64,000 bases of DNA, taken from NCBI GenBank assembly GCA_014529385.2, contig CM043957.1, positions 66,480,003 through 66,544,002 of the forward strand. The letters run 5' to 3'. A model generated the notes under the pieces. It saw only the letters and a list, made by a program, of their open reading frames with translations, ran no database searches and was not told the DNA's origin. Position 1 is the stretch's first letter. The number at the start of each line of letters is the position of its first letter. Shown piece by piece: positions 22,875-33,780 of the stretch. The position numbers were made by a program, and so were the translations under genes. This stretch comes from Adiantum capillus-veneris. Its lineage: Eukaryota > Streptophyta > Polypodiopsida > Polypodiales > Pteridaceae.

Positions 22875-23080
22875 ATCGGCAGCACGACGATACAGAGAAG
22901 GATGAGCAAAAACATGGTAGCCTGTTCTTCTCTGCGTGCACACGGAGTCCCTTGATGGCAACACTGTAAGAGGTTAGTGACATACCGCCCTGTAGATGTA
23001 GAGCTTGTTTGCATGTCAAGTTGTACACTTGTAGCCCTACGGCTCACACACAATGTATAGCATGTCCCTAAAAGTAGACA
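22533..23080 (+). repeat. 3' LTR of gypsy element A
   Basis: 548 bp, TGTTAACCC...AGTAGACA, matching 6599-7166 across its length, with a (GA)n tract at 22,800-22,874 in the same place. Confidence 0.88.
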
Positions 23081-23838
23081 GGCCTTGCTTGCACATGTTA
23101 ATGTATTTTTAAAAATATATTGTTTAACTTAAAACATGCGCTCCTTGTTCTTAATTTCTTTCTTTTTTGTTTCAAAAATGGAGGCTTCCAATATACCCAG
23201 TTAGCATGCCATATGCTTTTTCAACCTTTGACTAAAGAGGACAAAACAGTGGCTACCGACAAAGATTTGAATCACATTTTAGAGGAGATGATGCCACTTG
23301 TTTAAAACAAAGGGTAAGTAACCTTGATCAGTTTCTTTTTGTGCCTTTTTATTTAGGATGTTAAAAATTTTACCATGTTGTCTAGCAGTAGGTGTAAATC
23401 TTGCTTGAATATATAGTAGTGTTAAAGGAATATGTCAAAGGAGAGTACAAGACAAGGTACTTTTGTGGCTCTGGTTACAACAACATACTCCAATTGCAAA
23501 AGCAACATGTGTTTCTATTTTTTCACAATAGCAAATTTCCTAGTTAGGGAGGTGTTGAGGACAAATACTCCTTGTTTACGATGTCCACCAAGGGTCCATC
23601 ATTTGGGCAGACTTTGGTAAATTACAAGAGGCAAATAGGTACATGTGATCTTCAAATTTCTTGGGTACACTTTGACCACACCCATCAGATAGATGGATGT
23701 GCAACTATGTCTTGCTCTCAGTAAGATCCAAGGTGTGTAGCCATGATCTTCAACTTGAAATTATTGTATTAAATTAGGTTAGATTATCATATACTATTCC
23801 TTTCCACCAACATCATTTGAGCATTGCATGTGATTTCT
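23081..23838. other. Flank with no recognised gene
   Basis: The first bases continue the satellite cut at 6598. The rest is AT-rich. A short open stretch near 23,177-23,300 (…LFQPLTKEDKTVATDKDLNH) looks protein-like but is too short to name. Confidence 0.45.
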
Positions 23839-24051
23839 TGTTGGGGTAAATGCGGTGTGCCTCTCGCCCCGACCGGATACATTATAGGCATTTGACTGCC
23901 CATCATTTGTACACACACCTTATTATTTACTAGATAGAAGAATAAAGGGATATGACGCATGGTGGTGAGTTTCTCCACCCACATCTCGTGTCTAATGCTT
24001 CTCTCTCTCCTTTTCCATCTCCACACATACACTACATTTGCACACTCTTCA
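23839..24051 (+). repeat. Copia LTR (5' LTR of a truncated element)
   Basis: Starts TGTTGGGGTAAATGCGG, as does the copia B LTR read on its own strand (TGTTGGGGTATAGGCG), and ends ...CACTCTTCA. It is 213 bp. It is followed 2 nt later by a primer-site relic. Confidence 0.75.
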
Positions 24052-24370
24052 ACCGGTAGCAGAGCGCACGATGATAACCTGGTGCATGGCAGCATCGAGA
24101 GTTTTGAGGCGATAGCTTTTTTGCTCCTGGTGGTAGAGAGATCAAGAAAGCTTGAAATATTTGTGAGAACACAATGAGAGATTGTGAGCTCAATTGAGAG
24201 TGATGTAAGCTCTTGTGGAAGCTCAGAGGAGAGTGTGGAGGATACTGCTGAGGCGGTCCAGGACAGGCAACAAGAAGAGCGGCCTCTAAACACCCTTCGA
24301 GGCTCCCGTGATGCTCAATTGGGGCCAGGGCAAGCACAATCAGAGACAACAACAACCCACAGCTAGAAAC
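24052..24370 (+). mobile_element. Truncated copia leader with decayed primer site
   Basis: CGGTAGCAGAGC at 24,054-24,065 matches the tRNA-iMet primer site at 10 of 12 positions. The following 'gagagttttgaggcgatagc' and 'ggtagagagatcaagaaagct' match the copia B leader read on the minus strand. No gag follows and no second LTR is seen, so the element is truncated. Confidence 0.7.
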
Positions 24371-25299
24371 CAAAGAAAAAAAGGGGCACCACCTAGTTGT
24401 AGATGCGAACTAGGACGCACGTGATATCTCCTTGTACTCAAACGCACAAAGAGAGGGGAATGCAAGATAGCCACACACACCAAACACAAACATTCACCAC
24501 GCCAGAGAGAGGTAAAGAGCACAAATCAACTTGAGCAACTCAGTCTTAGCCTTAAAGACTAGATGCACACAAAGCTTGATGAGAAATAGAGAGACAACAC
24601 AAAACTTGACCTTGTTGCCAATACACAAATTTTCTTAGGGTCACGGGAGCCCTCTCACCGAGAACCCTCTTACAATTGACCTTTTAGGCAAACAATTGAA
24701 CAAGCCCTCAAACCACCAAGCATGAAATGACACAACAAACTTCAAAGACAATATACCTTCAGATAAATAGTTTAAATACTTATCTTCATTAAAAGTAATC
24801 GATTTTGTGTATAAAATAAAGAAAGAAAATTAGTAAATGAATTTGTCTAATTACCAAATAAATACCTTAGGTTCAAAATCACTATTGAAGGTTGGGAAAA
24901 TTACCTCAGCATCGATGGTTAGTATAACAAATTACTATCAGAAACATTTTGCCTAAATTAGACCATAAGTATAAGAGAGAAAGGTTATAAATCAAATTTA
25001 TGAAAATTCCTAAAGATAGAACATATTCAATTGAAATTTAGGGTGAGTAACCCATTAGCCGATAGAAATTTATAAATTACTAAGGCTAAAATGGAATATA
25101 GATTAAGGATAAACCTAGTTAAAGGGCTTCCCAAATTAAATGGTAATTATGGGAAATTACTTATAGTACAAGGAAGTTACTGGAGGAATATCTCATCCGA
25201 TTAACTATCAAGGATACTTACTTACTCCAAAAATCCTTATTTTTGGGTAAAAAGTAGGAAAAGAAATTGTTCAATTAAACCTCTAATTGATTAAGTCTT
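24371..25299. other. No gene; AT-rich, possibly diverged LTR at the right end
   Basis: No coding motif. From about 24,770 the sequence may be the diverged first part of the LTR described next; its TGTAAGG start could not be found. Confidence 0.4.
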
Positions 25300-26610
25300 T
25301 TTATAAGGTTTCCAAAATGGCTCCAAAGAGAATCAGAGGAAATCCTCTTACCAAGGAAGAGGATATTAGTAACAAAAGAAATAAAGGCACTAATGACCAT
25401 GAGGTTGGGCCTAGCTATAGGCCGACGGAGAAAATTTTGCAGGCTCCAGCGTAGAAGTAGATGGCCGAGCAGTCCCAGGTGGATTTCTAGTTTGTTCAAT
25501 TAAATCTTTTAAAGTTCAGTTTTAAGTTAGCATTGCATACGTAAGGAGTGAGTACGAATAAGAAAAGAAATAATTGACCAAAAATGGAGGGTAACTTCCA
25601 ACGTGCATTGTTCATAATGTAGAAGAGAGTTGTTTGGGTTAAAATTGGTTGAATTAGGAAAGATATGATTGATCATCCTTAAGACAGCTTGTCTCAAGAC
25701 ACCTCCAACTCCTTGGTATATTTTGATGATAATGATTGGCTTTCCAGCCACGGATAAGTCGGTTACCCCCATGAATGTTTTCTACTCTGTGTCATGTCTT
25801 GATGTTTTTACATAAGTTAGGATACGGGTTTTTTAAGCCTAGGGGAGCCACCCGGTTGTATGGGCAACTGGTTTGGTGTATGGGCACCCGGAACCTTGGG
25901 TGGAGGTTTATCCACTCCGAATTATGAATAAGGAATGGGTGCCGTTTTTTTCACCCTTAGGGTCTTGAGACAAGAGGAGTACTGGTCATGGTTATTATGG
26001 ACAATGTTTTGATTGACAGTATCCTGTCTTAAGTTTAAAGATGTCTATTTTCTAAAAGAATGCTTTTCAATGCTGTCTTTGATACTTGATTGAAGGAATT
26101 ACTGTGACGGAACGTTAAAAGAAACCATTATTTTAAATGTTAAAACAATGTGATAGCAATTACAAAACAAAAGAATCATGTGTGAGTGCGGGGTGGTAAG
26201 TCGGGATTGACTAAGGTTGTCAATCATGGACGGGTGGACCTGATTAGTCAAGTAACTATCCATCCCTGCGCACTAAAAAGTTTAGAAAACTTCCTCACTT
26301 GGAAGAGGAGTCCACTAGGCTGTGTGCTCACATTTGTTAGGGGGAAAAAAGCGTTGGTTGAGGATACCTTAGCCCAATTTGTGGAAGATATAGGGCCAAA
26401 ATAGTTTTTTGGACTTTTAATACGTTGCCCCATTTCCGTTGCGAGACAAGACTAGGTCTTCTTCTAAGGCTATAGACCCAAGCCATTGTCAATGGTAAAG
26501 GTCTATTACTTGGAATTTTTTTTTGTTTAGAGACTCTGATTTTTATCAGACCTAGAGACCTGTCAAGGATCCCATCCCGATCTTGGTATTGGCGGGTTGG
26601 GGACCTTACA
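25300..26610 (+). repeat. Solo or truncated LTR related to chromovirus C
   Basis: The reverse complement of chromovirus C's LTR is recognisable here. 'atggctccaaagagaatcagagg' at 25,316 corresponds to the LTR ORF of element C (MAPKR...). 'gtgagtgcggggtggtaag...gggattgac' at 26,190 and the end TTGGGGACCTTACA at 26,610 also correspond. No internal region follows, so it is a solo LTR or a fragment. It is clearly more diverged than the two LTRs of element C are from each other. Confidence 0.78.
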
Positions 26611-29205
26611 CCTCTTGTGGTGAAGTCATCTTTCTCTACAAAAGTTTCCCAGTCCGGCTCAGTTTCATGTCGGGTTCATCAAAGATGTCGGGGATAATGG
26701 GTTCATGAAGTGAGCTGGGTGAGCATAGGGCAGCTGGCTGTGAGAAATAAGAGAGATAAGATGCACGACACAAAGCAAAAGACTGTGACGACACCTTAAA
26801 TGCTCAAAATTGAAACTTGGAATGTTTTAAGTTGCTAATGATTAGCCAAAGTGGAATTCAGTTACAAATGTTTGCCATCATTAGGAGAAATATGGACTTT
26901 GCATAGGCATTGTAAGGAATCCTAATTTTTAGGGATTAAGGCTAATGTTGTGTAGGGTTAAGGGCATTCAAGAAGCTAGTTTTGAGTAGACTTTTCTAAC
27001 CTTTTTTTTTAGACACATGTAGGATGTGGACCTAAGAGGTCACTTTCTCTCTCTAGCTTTTGGAAAGTGAAGGGAGTAAAGGGGTGTGGCCACATCAGCA
27101 AAAACGTGGCTCACTAAGAGCCAAAATTTGACTTTTTTTCAAAAACGTTATTTTTACTTATTTTTTACTTAAAACTCTCTCCCAACATATATACACATCA
27201 AAAAATCATTTTTTGACATTTTTTTAAACCTACAAACACTAAAAGTCCACTTTTTCAAAACAGAAATCCCCCCCCAAAAAAAAAACCTTTGTTCTCTCCT
27301 CCTCCTTCCTCCTCTCTCCCTCTCCTCTCCCTCCCTACCCCCTTCTCTCCTCCTCCTCCCCTCTCTCTCCCTCTCCCCCCCTGCCCCCTTCTCTCCTCCC
27401 ATGTTCCTCCCTCTCCCTACCCCCTCTTTCTTTTCATTCTTTGCTTCCTCACGCAACAACTGCCATGGTGCTCACGGACATCACAAATCGTATGTCTCCA
27501 CCACCATGTACTCCGCACAACAAAAGTGTACATATTGCTTGTCTGCAGTGTTTGCACCGAAGGCCGCACGTGAGGGTGAGCAGAGGTCATCCCAAGATCG
27601 TCATACTGTCGGTGAGATGAATGTGTATGGTTCTTCAATATCTTGGGAGGGGAGAAGTAGGCTTGTTAGGCTATTGCAATTGGTTGTGTATGGGTGCAAG
27701 TGCTTCTTTGCATTCGTGGATGCACGAATGTCAAGCTCAAAACAATGGCATTACAAGAAATAGTGGGTGCAGGTTAGAGAGGTCAAGTGTCACCACTTTT
27801 CCTCTAAAACAGCCTTCTTTGTTACATCTTGCAGGTAAGTGCTTCAAATCCATCCTTATGAGAGATGGATAATCTCATCCTAATGTATATTTTAGGATTT
27901 TTTATTCCTAGCTGGATGGAAATACTTGCAAATTTTTACAACATATACTTAACAAGTGTCTTTATTATAGAACTTAAAAATGTTGAATTCATATATATTT
28001 TTGTTTGAAGAACATGTCTCTAATGCGTCATGATACAAGGTGACCTCTTACTATGCTAGTTAAGTGGCGTTGTTTGCAAGAATGGCTCAAGGAACTGGCA
28101 TACCATGAAGCTTTTACGGTGGCACAAAGCTCTCCTCAAGCAATGTGGCTCCCACTACACCAAAAATCACTATGCTAACATGGAGAGATCCCTAGTAGGA
28201 CAATACAACAACTTTTCATCAGCAGCACACCCTTTCCTAACATGAGAGAACCCCCACCAGAGATATTTTTATATGATGGGTCACCCCATGAGCATACCAT
28301 GTCATGGAATGGATGTAAGAACTATGACTGCACTACCCCTTGGAAGTTGTTCACGAATGTATGTTTATCAAAGTTAATGAGAAGAAGTTTGGACTTTTTT
28401 GTTTGTTGATGTGTAAGAGCACTCTTGGTCTACCATATTTTAGATTGTTTGATAAGTTAAATAAGATTTGTAGTCATTTAAAATGTCTTTTTTTTTTTTT
28501 TGGGTAAGATTGTACATGAGAAGACATGATAAAGTACAAGAGATCTTGACGGAATAAACCTCGATGAGATTCCCACCATGCACTTGTGACACCATACCTC
28601 TCCTTGAACCCTTTGACTTCTATCGTTGTGGGGAGTCCAAGGGGGGGCTATTTTCAAATTTTTAGCATAACTTCTTTTTGAAGGAAATTTTGGTTATTCT
28701 AAAGTTTATACACAGTCTAGGAGTTCATGCTGATTGTTTTTCTTCAGTTTCAAATTTTGACCGAGTACACTCCTTGGAAGCCACTTTTGAAGGTGTTACG
28801 GCGAGATTTTGGGAAAGTTTTGTATGTAGGAAATACAGTCCTTAACACAATAAAAAACAATGGTCTTTGATTATTTTCAGATTCCATGGTTTTAATGCTC
28901 GTTGGAGCCCGTAGATTAAGAAAAAAGTAAAAAATGTATGTTTTACATCATTTTTAAATAAATTGTCAACTTGCACGTTGATTTTTGGAGAATGCGAGCA
29001 AGATATGATTTTTTCTCATCACATGATAGTCGAAGAACGCAATGAGATGAACAAATTCAAGTGAGACAAGCCCAGACAGATTCGGAGCTGATTGAAATCT
29101 AGAAGCTGTTGAAAACAACCGAAAAGTTCAACACTTAAAAAAAAAAAAAAAAAAAACTTTTACACTTGAATCATGGCCATGCATCAAAAATATGCTCACA
29201 CGGTG
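26611..29205. other. No gene recognised; includes a pyrimidine-rich block
   Basis: 27,288-27,437 is almost pure C/T on the plus strand (CTCCTCC/CTCTCCC words); the Arg/Glu/Gly-rich ORF opposite it is an artefact. 29,137-29,156 is an A-rich homopolymer. Other frames (for example 27,401-27,763) show no known domain. Confidence 0.5.
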
Positions 29206-29347
29206 AAGGGCCAAACAAAGCTAGAAAATGCAAAAAAAGGGTGGCCACAAGGGCGCGCAGATGGCCCATCCGACAGTTTTGGATGGCTCATCTGCGCGCC
29301 CTTGTGGCCACCCTTTTTTTTTCATTTTCTAGCTTTGTTTGCCCCTT
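29206..29347. repeat. Foldback hairpin 1 (arms about 66 bp)
   Basis: Left arm 29,206-29,271 and right arm 29,281-29,347 are nearly perfect reverse complements with a loop of about 9 nt (gacagtttt). The outer part (AAACAAAGCTAGAAAATG) is paired only in this copy. Confidence 0.92.
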
Positions 29348-29546
29348 AGGATAGGAAAAATGTTAATAGCTAATGAAACCAGATGTTTATGTAGCATGAG
29401 ACTAGATTTTTATATTGTCCAATGTGATTTGGCCTTTTGGTGCAGGAAACTAGTAAGTTGAGTTGAAGGAAGGCATAATGTGCTTGAAAAGTTAAATTTT
29501 ACATTCATCTCACCTTTTCCAAGGTCTTGGAGTGCAACAATAGCCT

Positions 29547-29654
29547 AATTATGCAAAAAAAAAGGGTGGCCACAAGGGCGCGCAGATGGCCCATCCAACA
29601 ATTTTGGATGGCTCACCTGTGCGCCCTTGTGGCCACCCTTTTTTTTGCATTATA
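29547..29654. repeat. Foldback hairpin 2
   Basis: AATTATGC...GCATTATA ends, poly-A/poly-T next, then the GGGTGGCCACAAGGGCGCGC stem. Loop region 'aacaatttt'. Confidence 0.9.
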
Positions 29655-29871
29655 TGGCCTTGTCTACCCCTTATAATAGCAAGAATGTTAATATTTGATG
29701 AAACCAGATGTTTATGCAGCATGAGACTAGATTTTTATACTGTCCAATGTGATTTGCCCTTTTGGTGCAGGGAACTAGTAAGTTGAGTTGAAGGAAGGCA
29801 TAATGTGCTTGAAAAGTTGAATTTTAGGTTCATCTCATCTTTTCCAGGGTCCTGGAGTGCAACAATAGCCT

Positions 29872-29977
29872 AATTATGCAAAAAAAAGGGTGGCCACAAG
29901 GGCCCACATATGGCCCATCCAGCAGTTTTGGATGGTTCACTACGCGCCCTTGTGGCCACCCCTTTTTTTGCATTATA
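29872..29977. repeat. Foldback hairpin 3
   Basis: The same stem with a few mismatches (GGGCCCACATATGG versus CACTACGCGCCC). It is the most diverged of the three. Confidence 0.88.
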
Positions 29978-30062
29978 TGGCCTTGTCTGCACCCCAGGAT
30001 ACCAATTTTGTTTTAGATTAAGTGAAAGCAAATCTTTATGCAACATGACAGTACAAATTCCA

Positions 30063-31258
30063 CTTCTTTTCACTCAGATGTAATTAGAGCTCCCCCCCCC
30101 CCCCCCCCCCCCCCCTCCCCCCCCTTTCTTTGTGTTCAAAGGTCCGGAGCATTCACTATGTAAAATTTTCCTATATCACGTGCGTTCACTAGAATGGATT
30201 AAAAGTACCCCTTATAGGCCTTATCTACACATGTTTCTGCAACTTTACAAGAATATAAAATCCCTTCTGTTGAACACATGTGCTATGTTACATATACTTT
30301 AGTGAACTCCCCATGTCAACAGCCTCACAAATCCTGTGCACTAAACATTAAACACTAAAAATCGACCAAACAAGGAGTCAATTTTTACTTCCTTGTGTCC
30401 ACCTAGTGTTCTTAGGAATGTTTTGGTTAAGCCATTTCTTTGGTATTTGTAACCACATGTGACCCCTATTTTTATAGTATCCAACCAAAGGTTTCTTGAT
30501 TGGAAGTTTACATAGGCTCGAGTGGTACATATCTTCTATGTTAACAATGCATGCATCTATAATTTATGTTTAGACTTTCTCTATCCAAATGAGCTACATG
30601 GTAAAACTAAAATCCGGAATTTAACAGTTAAGTTCACAAGGTGATAGCTATTGGTATCATCTTTAGCAATACCAAAGAAATAGCTACCAATAGCTAATGA
30701 ATAGGGATATTTAAGAAGATTTCATACCAAAAACTTGTCAACACTACTCAAAAAGTTGAAAACTCAAAGGCTTTACAATATATGTATGATGAAACAAGAA
30801 TCAATAATAAGTCACCTCTATACATAGAGACCTCCATCTCAAGTGATCATTTCTCTAATCAAGCTTGGCATATGCATAGTATGGAAGCAATAACATGTTG
30901 GAAAGCAAGAGTTTAGCTTTCTTAACTTGTGAAACATTGCTAATGATATATATTTAACATCCCCAAATGAGGACATCTTGACAAAGTTTATGATCCACTT
31001 TAATAAATAACCATTAATGATTAAACTAAAATCAAAATATTGCTTGAATTTCTTCAAGGTGGAGTGATTAAGACTTGCGACTTGAATCATCGTACATGCA
31101 AATCAAAATATCTATAAAAGTAAACAATATTTCTCAGATCTGTATGAAACTTCAGTAATCTAAATTAAATACTCTCACTCAATGCGAAACCATTTAACAA
31201 AAAAACATATTTATTTTGCATTTATAGAGGAATCCAACCTCACGAACAATAATTACAA
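30063..31258. other. No gene; poly-C tract at 30,092-30,124
   Basis: Twenty-four C, one T, then eight C on the plus strand. The rest is AT-rich, with no coding motif or repeat border. Confidence 0.55.
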
Positions 31259-31546
31259 ATGGAGACAATGTTGTTGCTGTTAAGCTTCTCTTACAAGTAT
31301 TTGCCTTCCTCATCTAAAGATTCATATACACTTGACTATTTGTGTGTCTATGACACTAGGGAAGATAGTAGTACTATATGGATGGCTGCTATGAGAGCTC
31401 CTAGAGAGTCCCTATTGGTTCAAGATTCTAAAAAACACCTACTATTCTTATCAAAATCTTTTAACATGGTAGTGAAAGGTTCCTCAAGGAACAAAAATAG
31501 AGTGATTTCCATCTTTGCACATGGTTGCTTGCTCATGTCCTCTTAA
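31259..31546 (+). CDS. Hypothetical 95-residue ORF
   Basis: It starts at a true ATG (METMLLLLSFSYKYL) and is open for 95 codons. It has a short hydrophobic start and no domain I recognise. Ser/Leu-rich composition and isolation between AT-rich stretches make a chance ORF quite possible. Confidence 0.15.
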   Translation: METMLLLLSFSYKYLPSSSKDSYTLDYLCVYDTREDSSTIWMAAMRAPRESLLVQDSKKHLLFLSKSFNMVVKGSSRNKNRVISIFAHGCLLMSS

Positions 31547-32606
31547 AACAAGTTGAATCTGTAAGTAAACAAAAGATTATGTGAGCACAAAGTTATAAAG
31601 TACAAAATGATATCATTCCAATTATCTAATGACAATTATACGAAGAATAAATTACAAAAAAAATCTTTGACGACTCTCCATAGATAACACGACTTACTTA
31701 CATTGTGTTTGTTTTTTTGAAAAAAATCAACTTTTTGGATTTTTTAGTGCACGTTTTTAACTTTTGAAGGTCAAAAATACTTTTTTGACCATGAAATAGG
31801 TTTGGGGACCTTTTAAAAAGGGAAAACTTGAAATTTGAAATTTTGAAATTTTTAGTGTATTTTTAAATCCGGGCCAAAAAGTGGGGAAAAGAGGTCAAAG
31901 TGGTCCCCCCCCCCCCCCCCCCCCCCCCCCCACCCTCTTTCCCCTAGCCACCTCCCTTACCTTCTCACTAGGTAAGAAGCAATTAAGAGGTGTAAGGCTA
32001 CCTTGTCCCCCTACTTTTTTGAGGGTATAGAGTGTGTCCACCACCCTCTTCCTATTGGCTGACCTCTAATTAAACTTAATCCCAAAGGGCCCCTAGAGGG
32101 TTCATATTTTTCCTAATTTTAACGGCACTGATAGAGTTAAGAGAGTTTAGCGCTCCCTAATTCGATCAAGACTGCAAATTTTCCACTTATGCCTGTCATT
32201 AGAGCTTTTTGAAGCTCATTAGGAAGGAAGTATTTGGCAAAAATTCCCTGCCTGATGCCCTTGTATTTCCCAAATATGGTAGAGAGAGGCTATCCTCTCT
32301 CCTTCTTGCCTTACTGCTCCTCTTGCTATAAACACCTCTTCCCTTCGTTGCTTACCCTCATGCTGACATGCCGTTATTACTTCCTCCACCAAAGTCAAAA
32401 GCAACCGTGCTTGTTTGAAACCCTCAAGGTCAAGAGAGCCTCTTTGTCCACGGTCCTCTTTGAGAATGAGATAGCCACCTTTCTTTTTTTGCGTCCTCCT
32501 CAGTCCTTTATGCCCTTGGTCCCTTTCCGAGCTTATTGAATTTTTGCTTGCTTCAATCGAGACTGAGGGCGAGAAAGAGATATTCCTCGGCTCTCTTATG
32601 CTTGCC

Positions 32607-32650
<44 letters not shown>

Positions 32651-33240
32651 AGAGAGATTTTCCCTCATGCTTTTCTTGATCAAGAGAGAGCAAAAAAGAG
32701 ATTAGCTTCGACTTCCCTCCCTTGCGGTGCCTTCCTTCCCTCCAAGGTTGAGAGAGATTTGTCAAAGTTCTTCCTTCTTCGCCTCCAAGGCTTCCTCCCT
32801 TCTTTCCTCTTCTACCCCTCCTTGCCGAGCTCCGACCCCCCCCTAGGTTCCCTTCCCTTCACTTCTTCTCGTGCTTCCTTCCGAGCTTCCCCTTCGCTAT
32901 GCCTTCCTCTCTTCCTCGCCTTATCTCCCACACTCATTATCTTCTTCTCCTACTTACCCGTTATTTTTTTTAAAGCCTTTAGCAATGAACGCACCATCGC
33001 TGCTAAGACATGTGAATAAACATGATGATGTGGCAGGCCATTTTCATCACAGCACCAAAACGTGCACAGAATGGTACCAAAGGGGGGGCAAGGGCCTGCT
33101 AAGGAACTTGCGACTCTACGCAGTGCCCATTCGACCTTCCCACTGCCTGCTGCGATCCTCCCTTCTCTCTCCCCTGCATCGTCTTCACTGTTTGAACTGC
33201 TTCTCCTCATTTTCCTCCCTTTTCACACTTCAAGCTTGTT
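31547..33240. other. No gene recognised; poly-C, (GA)n and pyrimidine-rich sequence
   Basis: A pure run of 27 C lies at 31,905-31,931. A GA tract interrupted once lies at 32,610-32,657. CT-rich sequence fills about 32,700-32,960. ORFs here are low complexity. Confidence 0.5.
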
Positions 33241-33244
33241 TTAA

Positions 33245-33780
33245 TTAAAGTGGGTGGCCATCCCGTGGGCGGCCAACGTCTTTGGGTAGCCATTGCCCCA
33301 AACTCCTTCTGCGGCCGGAGTAAAGGGCACCAAGGCTTTGGTTATAAACATCAACCAAAGCAAAGCATTGTGAGAGGCCTTCTCTATGCAATTGGTGAAA
33401 ACGGCTCAGTGCTTGCTTGCCACAACAATGCAGACCTTGCAACAATGAACACATTCTAAATAAAGACATTTTGTACAAGAATCCTTTGAGAACTTCTTGT
33501 GCATTTGTAAGGGTTCCACATTTGATATACCCATCGGGAAAAGCATGGCTAAGCACAACATTTGCTATACATTCCGTCCAAAGCATTTAATGGCACAATA
33601 GTTGTCCTTAAATGACAATATCATTGTGAATTCTACTGCAGATATCAGCCTCTCGGATAATGCCACATGCTTTTAAGATGCACATATAGGTGATTGCATC
33701 TACCAGAATGCATTGCCTTTGCACTCGGTTTTTTATTGCTTGTATCAACTTCTCGAATGATGCCAAAAATTATCCAGTTC
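33245..33780 (-). pseudogene. PPR-repeat protein pseudogene fragment
   Basis: On the minus strand, spread over three frames, PPR motifs are recognisable. They are AITYMCILKACGIIREAD with SRIHNDIV at about 33,700-33,620, NALDGMYSKCCA at about 33,590-33,550, and YIKCGTLTNAQEVLKGF at about 33,530-33,480, followed by CCGKQALSRFHQLHREGLS. These follow the P/L/S-type PPR pattern (ILKACG..., NALVDMYSKCG..., A.EVF...) of organelle RNA-binding proteins. Stops and shifts between motifs show it is a relic. The 'ILKACG' form is common in fern and moss PPR proteins, from memory. Upstream sequence to about 34,040 may hold further decayed repeats but I cannot show it. Confidence 0.7.

Larger units (their letters stand above)
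6599..23080 (+). mobile_element. Ty3/gypsy LTR retrotransposon A, full-length, decayed, with nested insertions
   Basis: Two same-orientation LTRs (6599-7166 and 22,533-23,080) begin TGTTAACCC and end AGTAGACA. Between them, in the forward direction, lie gag, protease, RT, RNase H, integrase and a C-terminal extension. A polypurine tract precedes the right LTR. The flanks belong to one satellite unit: 'aagtttgggct' on the left and 'ggccttgcttgcacatg' on the right rebuild the unit 'agtttgagccttgcttgcatatg', so the two LTRs delimit one insertion with an eroded 4-5 bp target duplication (GGGCT/GGCCT). Removing copia B and the 243-bp insertion leaves about 12.4 kb. I could not find a convincing primer-binding site after 7166. 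The coding region is broken by many stops and frameshifts. Confidence 0.85.
29206..30062. repeat. Array of three tandem units of about 325 bp, each headed by a hairpin
   Basis: Units start at about 29,230, 29,555 and 29,877. Each contains the hairpin GGGTGGCCACAAGGG...CCCTTGTGGCCACCC, followed in units 1 and 2 by 'gaaaccagatgtttatg', 'ggcataatgtgcttgaaaag' and 'gtgcaacaatagcctaatta'. Unit 3 diverges after its hairpin. Confidence 0.93.

Noticed and set aside
27169-27459. Arg/Glu/Gly-rich ORF as an RNA-binding protein
   Set aside because: Low-complexity C/T-rich strand opposite; no motif.
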